Of a stretch of DNA of 42,151 nt, positions 23,858 through 32,405 are shown one piece after another. Origin of the DNA: Bacteroidales bacterium UBA4243 (GTDB taxonomy: Bacteria; Bacteroidota; Bacteroidia; Bacteroidales; F082). Within the stretch, counting starts at the first letter, position 1. Each line of letters begins with the position of its first letter. The notes under the pieces are model-generated. The model ran no database searches. It was not told where the DNA came from and was given only the letters and a program-made list of their open reading frames with translations. Position numbers and translations under genes: made by a program. The stretch is taken from contig DGXB01000010.1 in the NCBI GenBank assembly GCA_002396205.1, positions 1-42,151 on the forward strand. The letters run 5' to 3'.

Positions 23858-26182
23858 ATGAAGAAACTCAATTTTCTTACGCTCATCATAGCATCGCTCC
23901 TTTCGATGACCGCTTTCGCGCAAGACGGCGTCGGCATCGGCAACTGGCGCACCCACCTGCCCTACCAAAGGGTCATCGACGTGGAACCTGTCGGCAACAA
24001 GGTTTATGCCGCCACCCAGTTCGAGCTGTTCTACTACGACACGGAGGACAACTCCATCAATATCCTCAACAAAATCAACGGGTTGTCGGACATCGGCATC
24101 AGCACTATAGCCTACAACGAGAGCCAACGCAAGCTGTTTGTGGCCTACACCAACGCCAATGTCGACCTCATCCACAACGATGGCACCATCAAGAACATGA
24201 GCGACATCAAGAAAAAGGACATCGTAGGCAACAAGAACATCAACAACATCTTCTTCGACGGCGACTTGGCCTATGTGGCTTGCGGCTTCGGCATCGTCGT
24301 GTTCGACCTCAAGAAAGAAGAGGTAAAAGACACCTACTACATTGGCAATCAAGGCGATGCCGTGAATGTCACCGACATAGCCTTCTTCAATGGGAAGATT
24401 TATGCCTGCACCGACGACGGCATGTATTACGCCGCTTTGGATGCCCAAAACCTTGCCAACTATGCCTCATGGCATTTCGATAACAGCCTCATCCATCCCC
24501 ACTTGGCCTACAACGCGATGGAAGTCTTCAACGGCAAGCTCTACCTCAACTACGACGGCGGCTTCAATGCCGACACACTGTTTGTCTTCGACGGCAGCCA
24601 CTGGGGCTATTCGAGGAAAAACGAAGTCAGCCAGAGGTACGAGCTGCGTGCCTACGACGACCGTTTCCTCGTCAGCTACCGTTACGCCGTGAAGGAATTC
24701 GACCGCGACATGAACGAGGTGCTCAACATCTACTCGCCCGGAGGCAGCGTGTTGCCCCTCTCGTCGGCCATCGACAACAAAGGCAACTATTGGATTGGCG
24801 ACGCAAGGCGCGGCCTCGTCATGACCTCCGACGGGTGGAACAACATGGACGTGAAACCCAACGGCCCCGCCTCGAAAAACGTGTTTGAACTGCAAGCCTG
24901 CGGCGACCAAGTGTGGATTGCCACCGGAGGCCATGCCTCCAACTGGAGCAAACGCTACATGAAAGAAGGCGTGGCGCGATTCGACGGCTCATGGACCATC
25001 TTCAACAGCATCACCATGCCCGACGAACTTACTGACTATTCCGACTTCATTTGCACTGCCACCAACCCCAACGACCCATCGGTCACCTATGTGGGCACCT
25101 GGGGCAGCGGCCTGCTCAAGTTCAAGGACAACGAACTCGTTGAGGTGTTCAACGCCGACAACAGCACGCTCGACTATTGGGTGCAAGACCCGTCGCTCAT
25201 CAACATCAGCGGCCTTGGCTTCGACAGCAAAGGCAACCTTTGGGTGGTCAACACCGGAGCCATCAACCTCCTGTCGGCCCTCGAACCCAACGGCACCTGG
25301 CATTCCTTCAACTTGGGCGGCAGCCTGAGCGGCATCGACATCGGGACGCTGCTCATCGACCAAAACGACTACAAATGGATCACGCGACGCAACGGCGAAG
25401 TCATCGTATTCAACGACAACGGCACTTTGGACAACCCCGCTGACGACCAGAGCGTCAACCTCAACACGGCCCAAGGCAACGGCAAGCTCCTCGGCTCCGT
25501 CAACTGCCTTGCCGTCGACAACCAAGGCAACGTGTGGGCGGGCACCGACAAAGGCCCGTGCGTCTTTTCCGACACCAAGAAAATCTTCAGTGGCTCCAAT
25601 TTCGACGCCACGCAAGTGAAAGTGCCTCGCAACGACGGCACACAACAATTCGACTACCTCTTCGACGGCTCCAATGTGCTTTCGATGGCCTCTATCGAAG
25701 GGTCCGAACAAATCTGGTTCGGCCTCGAGTCGGGGGTCTATCTCATGTCACTCGACGGCAACCCAAAAGAAATCCATTACTTCAACACGACCAACAGCCC
25801 CTTGCTCGACAACGCCGTCACCACCATGGCCGTCGACAAGAGCGGCGAGGTGTTTTTCGGCACTGCCAACGGCATCATCTCCTATCGAGGCGAAGCCGCC
25901 ACACCCGAGCCTTATGTCAGCGATGTGGTGGCCTATCCCAATCCGGTGAGGCCTGGCTATTCGGGTTTCGTCGGTATCAAAGGATTGGTATCCAATTCGT
26001 TGGTGAGAATCACTACCGTCGACGGGGCTTTCGTCACCCAACTGATTTCGGAAGGCGGTCAGGCCGTTTGGGACTGCACCGACATCAACGGCGTGAAGGT
26101 GCAGCCCGGCGTCTATCTCATCTTCACCAGCACCAAGCAAGGCACCGACAAGTTTGCCACCAAGATCCTCATCCAAAATTGA
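23858..26182 (+). CDS. porZ: PorZ-like type IX secretion component
   Basis: A 774-residue exported protein (signal MKKLNFLTLIIASLLSMTAFAQ), close to the 776 residues of Porphyromonas gingivalis PorZ. It is built of two beta-propellers of the two-component-regulator type (repeats such as NKVYAATQFELFYYD, NGKIYACTDDGMYYAALD, GNYWIGDARRGLVMTSDG, GNVWAGTDKGPCVFSD) and ends in a T9SS C-terminal domain (VVAYPNPVRPGYSGFVGIKG ... GVYLIFTSTKQGTDKFATKI). Known role: PorZ sits at the cell surface with PorU and supplies anionic LPS for sortase-like attachment of T9SS cargo. Its stop overlaps the recO start (TGATG). This gene and two cargo genes in the window indicate a working T9SS. Confidence 0.82.
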   Translation: MKKLNFLTLIIASLLSMTAFAQDGVGIGNWRTHLPYQRVIDVEPVGNKVYAATQFELFYYDTEDNSINILNKINGLSDIGISTIAYNESQRKLFVAYTNANVDLIHNDGTIKNMSDIKKKDIVGNKNINNIFFDGDLAYVACGFGIVVFDLKKEEVKDTYYIGNQGDAVNVTDIAFFNGKIYACTDDGMYYAALDAQNLANYASWHFDNSLIHPHLAYNAMEVFNGKLYLNYDGGFNADTLFVFDGSHWGYSRKNEVSQRYELRAYDDRFLVSYRYAVKEFDRDMNEVLNIYSPGGSVLPLSSAIDNKGNYWIGDARRGLVMTSDGWNNMDVKPNGPASKNVFELQACGDQVWIATGGHASNWSKRYMKEGVARFDGSWTIFNSITMPDELTDYSDFICTATNPNDPSVTYVGTWGSGLLKFKDNELVEVFNADNSTLDYWVQDPSLINISGLGFDSKGNLWVVNTGAINLLSALEPNGTWHSFNLGGSLSGIDIGTLLIDQNDYKWITRRNGEVIVFNDNGTLDNPADDQSVNLNTAQGNGKLLGSVNCLAVDNQGNVWAGTDKGPCVFSDTKKIFSGSNFDATQVKVPRNDGTQQFDYLFDGSNVLSMASIEGSEQIWFGLESGVYLMSLDGNPKEIHYFNTTNSPLLDNAVTTMAVDKSGEVFFGTANGIISYRGEAATPEPYVSDVVAYPNPVRPGYSGFVGIKGLVSNSLVRITTVDGAFVTQLISEGGQAVWDCTDINGVKVQPGVYLIFTSTKQGTDKFATKILIQN

Positions 26183-26907
26183 TGGACGACAACATCCAAG
26201 GCATCGTCCTGCAAGGCATCCGCTATGGCGACACCAGCTTGATTGTGAAGGTATTCACCCGCAATTTCGGCTTGCGTTCCTACATGGTGAAAGGGGCTTT
26301 CAACCGTAACGCGAAAAACCGTGCCGCCCTGTTCCAGAACTTGCACCTTATTAATTATATAGAGGCTGGACGACCCAACAAAGGCACTTTGGGCTATTTG
26401 AAAGACGTGCAGCTGGCCACCGTCTACCAAAGCATCCCTTTTGTGATGAACAAAAGCGCCATCTTGATGTATATCAGCGAATTGTTAACCAAGACAATAA
26501 CCGAACAGGAGCAAAACGAAGCGTTGTACGACTTCATTGTCAGGTCGTTGCAGTGGCTCGACTTGGTGGAACAAGACTATGCCAATTTCCCCTTGTTTTT
26601 CACCTTGGAGCTGACCCGCCATTTGGGGTTCTACCCCAAAGACAACCACGCCAACGGCTTTTGCTTCGACATGATGGAAGGCTCGTTTGCCCACGACTAT
26701 CCCCTGCATCCCTATTATTTCGATGCCGACTCGGCGGCCACGCTGTCGAAGATGCTCAATACGGGCATCGAAGAAACCTGCCGCATTCCTTTGCGGGTGA
26801 GCCAACGTCGCGAGTTGCTCGACGGGCTTATCACTTTCATGCGGCTCCATGCCCCTGTGATGAACGACTTCCGCTCGCACGAGGTGCTGAAAACGGTATT
26901 GGAATGA
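26182..26907 (+). CDS. recO: DNA repair protein RecO
   Basis: A mediator that helps RecA load on SSB-coated gaps in the RecFOR pathway, in the cytoplasm. The 241 residues show the N-terminal OB fold (GIVLQGIRYGDTSLIVKVFT, LRSYMVKGAFN) and the helical domain (LGYLKDVQLATVYQSIP, SAILMYISELLTKTITEQEQ, LELTRHLGFYPKDN). The Cys-rich zinc motif of some RecO proteins is absent, as in many Bacteroidota. It is translationally coupled to porZ by a 1-base stop/start overlap and followed by a bidirectional terminator. Confidence 0.93.
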   Translation: MDDNIQGIVLQGIRYGDTSLIVKVFTRNFGLRSYMVKGAFNRNAKNRAALFQNLHLINYIEAGRPNKGTLGYLKDVQLATVYQSIPFVMNKSAILMYISELLTKTITEQEQNEALYDFIVRSLQWLDLVEQDYANFPLFFTLELTRHLGFYPKDNHANGFCFDMMEGSFAHDYPLHPYYFDADSAATLSKMLNTGIEETCRIPLRVSQRRELLDGLITFMRLHAPVMNDFRSHEVLKTVLE

Positions 26908-26909
26908 AA

Positions 26910-26934
26910 AAAGCCAACCCTGAAGGCTGGCTTT
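26910..26934. terminator. Bidirectional terminator between recO and the coiled-coil gene
   Basis: AAAGCCA (26910-26916) pairs with TGGCTTT (26928-26934), with A-rich sequence on the left and a short T run in the stem on the right. It serves the two convergent genes. Confidence 0.65.
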
Positions 26935-26960
26935 CGTGTTTGCAGAACCATTCCCAACAC

Positions 26961-27872
26961 TTACTTCAAGTCGATGGTGGTTTGGCCGATCAGCTTACCG
27001 CCTTGCTCATAGACGTCGATGAAATAGGTGCCAGGCATCAATTGGTAGTTGTCGGACTTGACGTAGTAGGCCCGCACAGGTGTTTCCTTACCATCATAGT
27101 TGACCCGCACAAGCTCGGTGAACTGCAAGGTCTCGCCATTGGCTTGGAAGGAATACTCGTCGCCCTTGCCCTTGCTGATGATGGCGCGTTTGGGGTCGGC
27201 GATGCGCACATAGAACAGTTTCGTGCCAGGCTCGATAAGGTCGTTGGCTGCCACGGTGAAGTCAATCCTGATGCGCTCGGCACGGTCGGCACGGTCGGTG
27301 CCAGTCTCTTTCCCCCCACCCTTGAAGCGCACGGCCTGGGCCGAGTAATTGTAGAGTTTCATGGTAGCGGCTTGGTTCACCTTATTGGCCAATTCTTCCT
27401 TCTGCCGCGTGAGGTTGGTGTTTTGGCGGCGTTCGGCTTGGTATTCTTCGCGGATGCGTTCGTTCTCGGCCACCAGTTCACGATTGACGGTATAGAGCGA
27501 GTCCATCTGGCGGACGTATTTCTGTGCTATGTTCTGAAGCGAGGCCACTTTCTTCTTGATGCGATAGTAATCCCACTGAGAATCAAGAAGTTTCTTGATT
27601 TCGACGGCATCGGCTTGGATAATGCTGTCTTTCTCGGCCAGCTCCTGGCTCAGTTCGCCATAGCTCTCTTTCAGCTCGTTGTGGACTTTCATCAAGCTGT
27701 CCACTTCGGCCTGGAAATCCATGCGTTGCATCTCCTTCTCGGTCTCAAGCTGTTGCAGGTCTCCTTTCATGGAATTGTTGCGCACCAAAAGAAACACCAA
27801 AGCGATGGCTAACACGCCAAGGATGGCATAGAGCCATATCGGTTGATTCGATTTCTTGTTTTCTGAACTCAT
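26961..27872 (-). CDS. Inner-membrane coiled-coil protein of unknown function
   Basis: A 303-residue protein with one N-terminal transmembrane helix (IWLYAILGVLAIALVFLLVR), a long coiled coil about residues 35-175 (LQQLETEKEMQRMDFQAEVD, LKESYGELSQELAEKDSIIQ, VAENERIREEYQAERRQ) and a C-terminal beta domain (LYNYSAQAVRFKGGGKE, RIRIDFTVAANDLIEPGTKL, MPGTYFIDVYEQGGKLIGQT). Bacteroidota encode many such proteins without known role. The topology places the coiled coil and beta domain in the periplasm. It follows upxY by 62 bases but has its own TATTTTTG promoter. Confidence 0.78.
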   Translation of the reverse strand: MSSENKKSNQPIWLYAILGVLAIALVFLLVRNNSMKGDLQQLETEKEMQRMDFQAEVDSLMKVHNELKESYGELSQELAEKDSIIQADAVEIKKLLDSQWDYYRIKKKVASLQNIAQKYVRQMDSLYTVNRELVAENERIREEYQAERRQNTNLTRQKEELANKVNQAATMKLYNYSAQAVRFKGGGKETGTDRADRAERIRIDFTVAANDLIEPGTKLFYVRIADPKRAIISKGKGDEYSFQANGETLQFTELVRVNYDGKETPVRAYYVKSDNYQLMPGTYFIDVYEQGGKLIGQTTIDLK

Positions 27873-27896
27873 GACTTATTCGTTTAAAATTCTCTG

Positions 27897-27904
27897 CAAA
27901 AATA
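27897..27904 (-). promoter_or_regulatory. -7 box of the coiled-coil gene
   Basis: TATTTTTG on the minus strand, 24 bases before the ATG at 27872. Confidence 0.55.
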
Positions 27905-27934
27905 GTAATAATCTTTCAATGGACGGCAAAATCG

Positions 27935-28459
27935 TCATTCTTCGCAAGGCTCCACCTTGGCCCTCGGTATGCTGACGGGGATGTATTGCCCGACCACCTC
28001 GATATACACCAGCAGTTGGCGCTTGTTGCGGATGGTGTGGAGGCGGCCTTTGAGGTTCTTCATCGGCCCGTTGATGATCCTGACCATCTGACCCACCTTC
28101 AGGTCCTCGTTGTTATCCAACTTGAACCCTTCGCCTCGTTCGTAATCCTGGACGAATTTCCTAATGGCCAAGATTTGGTTTTCGGGCACGACCACTGCCT
28201 TGTTCTCGAACCTGACGAACTTCACCACGCCAAACACATTGAGGATGGTGATATATTCCCTGTCGTTGGAATACACGAACACGTAGGACTTGAAAAGCGG
28301 CTCCTCCACTTTCTTGCGCCTGTCGCTCCATTGCTTGACCTGCGTTATGAGGGGTAGATAAGCCTTGAAGCCCATCTCCTCAAGCTGCGAAAGTACCTTC
28401 TTTTCGGCCCGCGACTTGACGTAAAGGGCATGCCAATGCCTTGTTTCGTGACTGTCCAT
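27935..28459 (-). CDS. UpxY-family (NusG-like) transcription antiterminator
   Basis: A 174-residue NusG paralogue with an NGN domain (HWHALYVKSRAEKKVLSQLE, FKAYLPLITQVKQWSDRRKK, PLFKSYVFVYSND) and a KOW domain (LKVGQMVRIINGPMKNLKG). In Bacteroides the UpxY proteins bind RNA polymerase and let it read long capsular polysaccharide operons. Here the gene overlaps the end of the wzc-like gene. If the GTG at 28471 is used, the overlap is ATGA-like (4 bases); the ATG at 28459 is preferred here. Unlike typical capsule loci, it is downstream of the export genes rather than first. Confidence 0.88.
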   Translation of the reverse strand: MDSHETRHWHALYVKSRAEKKVLSQLEEMGFKAYLPLITQVKQWSDRRKKVEEPLFKSYVFVYSNDREYITILNVFGVVKFVRFENKAVVVPENQILAIRKFVQDYERGEGFKLDNNEDLKVGQMVRIINGPMKNLKGRLHTIRNKRQLLVYIEVVGQYIPVSIPRAKVEPCEE

Positions 28460-28467
28460 TGCTTGCG

Positions 28468-30966
28468 TCACTGCTGTTTCTTGTCTTCTTTATGCTTCTT
28501 GTGGCGGCGGCGTTTCTTTTCGCCATCTTCCGACTCGCCATAGTAGTCGTTGCCATAACCATAGCCGTAGCCGTAGCCATAACCATAGCCATAGCCGTAG
28601 CCGTATTTCTTGCCACCATAGCGGTAGCCATAGCCTTTCTCGGCTTGCAGGCCATTGACCACGATGGAAAACTTCATGTCGCGGTCTTCGAGGTCTTTGA
28701 TGATGCTGCCAAACGCGTTCCTGTTGGTCACGCCTTGACGCACGATGAAGATGTTGGCATCGGAATGGCGCATCAGCAACAGCGCGTCGGTGACCAAACC
28801 GATGGGCGGTGTATCGATGACGATATAGTCGTAGCGTTTCTTCAGTTCGGCAAACAGCTCGTCGCACTTGGTGGAGGCAATCAACTCGGAAGGATTCGGC
28901 GGGATGGGGCCGCTGGTGATGAGGTCGAGCGTAGGTATCTTGCCCGAAGGCTGGATGATGTTTTCGATAGCCTCCTTGTTGCTCAAATAGCTGCTCAGTC
29001 CGATATTGTTGCTGAGTCCGAACTCCTGGAAGAGCTTGGGTTTGCGCATGTCGAAGCCTAACAACACGGTCTTCTTGCCATAGAGGGCATAAATCGAGGC
29101 GATGTTGATGCTGTTGAAGGTCTTGCCGATGCTCTGAACGTCGCCGGTGACGAGGACGGTGCAAGGCAGCTTGCTCTGCGTGATGAACTCGATGTTGGTG
29201 CGGATGGAGCGGAACGACTCGGCCACTGGCGACTTGGGGTTGTTGACAACCAGTAGCGGATCCTTGCCGTTCGTCTGTGCCACCTGCCCGATGATGGGAT
29301 AGCTGGTCAGCTTCTCCACGTCCTTGCGGCTGCTGACGGTGGTGTTGAAGAAGTTCTTCAGGAAGAGGTACAAGGCAGGGATGAGCAGGCCAAGGATGAT
29401 GGCGATGAGGTAGTTCATCGACGTGCGCGGTGCAATCATCTCCGTGCGCTCGAGGCGGGCTTCGTCGAGGATTTCGTTGTCGGGCGTGTTGGAGGCACGC
29501 AGGATTTGCGCCTCGGCGAGACGCTGCATCAAGTATTTATAGGTGTCGTCGGTGAACTCGAAATTGCGCTGGTAGTTGATGAGCTGCTGCTGCTTGCCGG
29601 GAAGTTGGCGCGACTCCGACTCAAGCATCCCTATGCGACGGTCGATTTCGTTGAGGCTCATCTGGGCGTTGTCGACAAGGTTGTTGATGGTTTCGAGCAA
29701 GGCCTTCTTGGTCGTGACGATTTGCTCGTTGAGCTTCACGATTTGGGGGTGCTGCTCGGTTTGGGTGAGCAATTGGGTGGCCTTGGTTTGCGACAGCATC
29801 ACGAGGTCGCGGGCCAACTGGTTGAGCAAGGGGTCGTTGATGCCCATCGTGCTTGGGGCGGCCAAGTTCTCAGGATCGTCAATCTGAACCTTGATGTAAT
29901 CCTGCATACGCTTGTAAATCTTCAGGTTGACAGACATTTCGGCACGTTCCTTGCCCAAGGCCTGGAGGTTGGTATAGACCTGATTGGCTTGCAGGTCGAG
30001 GTTCATGAGGTCGTTCTGCTGGCGGAAGTCCTTCAGCTCGGTCTCGGCCTGACTCAGCGACTCTTGGATGCCTTGCAACTCGTTGTTGATGAACTCGATG
30101 GTGTTTTCGCTAACGACATTCTTCTTCTCCAATCCACGGTTGACGTATTCGTTCATCAGGAGGTTGGTGAACTCGACGATTTTCTGCTTGTTGGTGCCGT
30201 TCATCACGACGGAGGCCACCGAAGCCTGCTTGCTGATGGCACTCACGGTGAAGCTGCCCATTTGCTTGTTGAGGCTGGGATAGCTGTTGAGCCAGAACAT
30301 CAATTTGCGGGTGCCGACGGTCTCGGCGTCAAAGAAATCGGTCTTGGTGATGCGGATGCGGTTGTAGCCATTGTCGATCCACTCGCCTTGCTTATAGTCA
30401 CCACTGATGTCGATAGTGGCATAAGGATTAAATTCGGTCTGCTGGCAGAGGATGTAGTCGTATTTCACCAAACCCTCGCCCACGGCATGAAGCCTGATGC
30501 CGCCATTGTCGAGGAAAGTCACCTCGTAGGGCAGGCCCACGGCCTGAGGCACGCTACGCTCAAACTCAACGTGGAAAGGTGCATTCTTATACATCTCGGA
30601 GGTGGCAATGCGTCCCTTCTCCACATAGGTCACTTCGATGCCCATCTTCTTGACGACGCGGTCGGTGAGCGAGTACGACTTGAGGATGGCTATCTCGTTG
30701 TCGATGTTCTGCATGTTGCCGAAGTTCATCGTGGTCATGATGGCCGTGGGGTCGTAGTTGTTGCGTCCTTCCTTGATGAGCACCGTTCCAGAGGTTTGGT
30801 ACACCTTGGTGGAATAGCGGTTGATTACAAAACAAATGGCCAAGGCCACCACCACAAAGATGACGAAAAGATACCAATGTTGCAATGCAGTGAATATCAA
30901 CTGCTTGATGTCAATATTTTGTTCCTCGTTGTTCTGTTGGGGAATATATGTTTTCTCGTTTGCCAT
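28468..30966 (-). CDS. Wzc-like polysaccharide co-polymerase / tyrosine autokinase
   Basis: An 832-residue inner-membrane protein that controls export and chain length of capsule or exopolysaccharide. N-terminal Wzz domain with transmembrane helix about residues 35-52 (WYLFVIFVVVALAICFVI), periplasmic coiled coils about 270-480, and a second transmembrane helix (MNYLIAIILGLLIPALYLFL). The cytoplasmic BY-kinase domain has Walker A GDVQSIGKT (Lys615), Walker A' LLGFDMRKPKLF and Walker B YIVIDTPPIG. The C-terminus (about 777-806) is a Tyr cluster made of a GYGY run, with about 14 Tyr in about 30 residues, ending in a basic tail (KKRRRHKKHKEDKKQQ). It is co-directional with the wza-like gene (12-base gap) and overlaps upxY. 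Confidence 0.92.
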   Translation of the reverse strand: MANEKTYIPQQNNEEQNIDIKQLIFTALQHWYLFVIFVVVALAICFVINRYSTKVYQTSGTVLIKEGRNNYDPTAIMTTMNFGNMQNIDNEIAILKSYSLTDRVVKKMGIEVTYVEKGRIATSEMYKNAPFHVEFERSVPQAVGLPYEVTFLDNGGIRLHAVGEGLVKYDYILCQQTEFNPYATIDISGDYKQGEWIDNGYNRIRITKTDFFDAETVGTRKLMFWLNSYPSLNKQMGSFTVSAISKQASVASVVMNGTNKQKIVEFTNLLMNEYVNRGLEKKNVVSENTIEFINNELQGIQESLSQAETELKDFRQQNDLMNLDLQANQVYTNLQALGKERAEMSVNLKIYKRMQDYIKVQIDDPENLAAPSTMGINDPLLNQLARDLVMLSQTKATQLLTQTEQHPQIVKLNEQIVTTKKALLETINNLVDNAQMSLNEIDRRIGMLESESRQLPGKQQQLINYQRNFEFTDDTYKYLMQRLAEAQILRASNTPDNEILDEARLERTEMIAPRTSMNYLIAIILGLLIPALYLFLKNFFNTTVSSRKDVEKLTSYPIIGQVAQTNGKDPLLVVNNPKSPVAESFRSIRTNIEFITQSKLPCTVLVTGDVQSIGKTFNSINIASIYALYGKKTVLLGFDMRKPKLFQEFGLSNNIGLSSYLSNKEAIENIIQPSGKIPTLDLITSGPIPPNPSELIASTKCDELFAELKKRYDYIVIDTPPIGLVTDALLLMRHSDANIFIVRQGVTNRNAFGSIIKDLEDRDMKFSIVVNGLQAEKGYGYRYGGKKYGYGYGYGYGYGYGYGYGNDYYGESEDGEKKRRRHKKHKEDKKQQ
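28552..28605. repeat. Hexanucleotide tandem repeat encoding Gly-Tyr
   Basis: Nine units of the form (G/A)CC-(A/G)TA, i.e. six-base steps on the plus strand, encode nine Tyr-Gly pairs on the minus strand. Unit changes keep the frame, so slippage would alter the number of tyrosines without breaking the kinase. Confidence 0.8.
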
Positions 30967-30978
30967 GATTGTTATGTT

Positions 30979-31767
30979 TTATTTCTTGAATGCCAAATAA
31001 AGGGTTACTGCAAGCGAAACCACCGACAGCACCGTTGAGTAGGGGAAGGTGGTGAAGCCCCATTGCTTGATCTTCAAAGGCTCGACATAGATGATGTCGT
31101 TGGGTTTCAGGTAGTAGTAAGGCGACGAAAGGATGTCGGCGGCGCCCATGTCGACAGTGACGATTTCGGAACCGTTGTCGGTTTGGCGGATAATCTTCAC
31201 CTCGTTGTTCTTGGCGAAGTTGGTCATATTGCCCGCCATGGCAACAGCCTCGAAAAGGTTGATTTGCGACTGGTACACCTTGTACATTCCGGGGCGCACC
31301 ACCTCACCGAGGACGGTCAGGTTGAAGTTCGACAGCTTCACTATGATGGTGGTTTCGTTCATATACTTGTCAAGCTCTGTCTGCATCTTCTCCTTGGCTT
31401 GGTCGACAGTCAGGTTCCTAAGCTCGATCTTGCCCGTCAGGGGCAGCTCGATGCATCCGTCCTCGTCCATGGTGTAGGACTGGAGGTAGATGCTGGCGTC
31501 CGACGACATGTAGTTCGACCTGCCAAAGGTTTCGCCCGCCAACGATGCCGTGCTCTTCTCGTCAACGATGTTGATGAAGCGGATGTAGAGGTTGTCGCCC
31601 GGCTGCAGCTTGTAGTCAACAGTGCGGTCGTTGACGTACTCTTTCGAAATGTTTTCGGCAGCCATCTGTGCCTCCTTCAGGTAAAGCATCTTCTTTTGGG
31701 GAACGCACGATGCAAACGCCATCGCGAATAAGGCTGCAATCAATCCAATTTTCAAAAATCTATTCAT
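30979..31767 (-). CDS. Wza-like polysaccharide export lipoprotein
   Basis: A 262-residue lipoprotein (MNRFLKIGLIAALFAMAFASC, Cys21) of the polysaccharide biosynthesis/export family. The Poly_export domain (VDYKLQPGDNLYIRFINIVD) is followed by an SLBB domain (NFNLTVLGEVVRPGMYKVYQ, NLFEAVAMAGNMTNFAKNNE, PNDIIYVEPLK). The C-terminus is a hydrophobic helix (STVLSVVSLAVTLYLAF) that would span the outer membrane, as the Wza helical barrel does. It pairs with the downstream Wzc-like kinase as the export channel. It lies 16 bases after the GldH-like gene and was probably transcribed from that gene's promoter. Confidence 0.9.
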   Translation of the reverse strand: MNRFLKIGLIAALFAMAFASCVPQKKMLYLKEAQMAAENISKEYVNDRTVDYKLQPGDNLYIRFINIVDEKSTASLAGETFGRSNYMSSDASIYLQSYTMDEDGCIELPLTGKIELRNLTVDQAKEKMQTELDKYMNETTIIVKLSNFNLTVLGEVVRPGMYKVYQSQINLFEAVAMAGNMTNFAKNNEVKIIRQTDNGSEIVTVDMGAADILSSPYYYLKPNDIIYVEPLKIKQWGFTTFPYSTVLSVVSLAVTLYLAFKK

Positions 31768-31783
31768 ATTTTTTCCCTTTGTT

Positions 31784-32245
31784 TCAATTGTTCAACAAAA
31801 CCAATTCCTTCACGCCGACCACTGGGGTGATGGGCATCCTTTGCTCGACGACGAACTGGTATTTTCCGGGGTCGTTGATGCTGAGCTGCTTGTTGATGGG
31901 CAAGGTGAAGGTATAGCAACCGTCCTTCTTTTCGACATTCCAATTGCCCTCCTCGTCCTTCAGCTTGAACTTGTAGCCCTTGGTGCGATAGGGGTTCTCG
32001 TTCGAGTCGAAAACGGTGAAAATCATCGAGAAGTCGTTGTAGGCATAGTCGTCGGTAAAACTGATCTGCAAATTAAGGTTATAGGTCGTGGCCGTTGCAA
32101 CATCAACCTCATTACGCACATAATCAAAGCGTTCCCAAACGGTATTGTAGAACTCGCGGTGCAACACTTCATTGTTTTGCTCCTGCTGCCGGCATCCTGT
32201 TAGGGCCATGCAAACGACCATGACAACCATGAAAAATCTCTTCAT
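31784..32245 (-). CDS. gldH: GldH-like lipoprotein
   Basis: A 153-residue lipoprotein (MKRFFMVVMVVCMALTGC, Cys18). The mature domain (VWERFDYVRNEVDVATATTY, DDYAYNDFSMIFTVFDSNEN, GKYQFVVEQRMPITPVVGVK) fits the GldH pattern: a W..F start, a mid-domain with a D.Y.Y motif, and a C-terminal GxYxFxVEQxMP. GldH is an envelope lipoprotein needed for gliding in Flavobacterium; in non-gliding Bacteroidales its role is unknown. The start is the ATG at 32245. Placing it first in the wza-wzc-upxY run is unexpected and hints at polysaccharide export. The assignment is by motif only. Confidence 0.62.
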   Translation of the reverse strand: MKRFFMVVMVVCMALTGCRQQEQNNEVLHREFYNTVWERFDYVRNEVDVATATTYNLNLQISFTDDYAYNDFSMIFTVFDSNENPYRTKGYKFKLKDEEGNWNVEKKDGCYTFTLPINKQLSINDPGKYQFVVEQRMPITPVVGVKELVLLNN

Positions 32246-32268
32246 TTCGGTAGGCATAAAAAACCGTG

Positions 32269-32276
32269 CAAATATA
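32269..32276 (-). promoter_or_regulatory. -7 box of the gldH-wza-wzc operon
   Basis: TATATTTG on the minus strand, 23 bases before the ATG at 32245, in the 160-base divergent gap before mrdA. Confidence 0.6.
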
Positions 32277-32352
32277 GGAAAAATTTGTCATGGCCTACGA
32301 TTTCGGCAAAGGTTTTTGGCAAAGATTTTTTTTTTCAAAAAAACCGCCTTCT

Positions 32353-32387
32353 CCCCTTTCGGGCTTCACGAAAAACATATACCTTTG
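32353..32387 (+). promoter_or_regulatory. Promoter of mrdA with CCCCTTTCGGG element
   Basis: CCCCTTTCGGG (32353-32363), 16 bases, then TACCTTTG (32380-32387). The PspC promoter at 6362-6396 has the same words at the same spacing. Confidence 0.6.
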
Positions 32388-32405
32388 TCAACTGCAATTT
32401 TTGTT

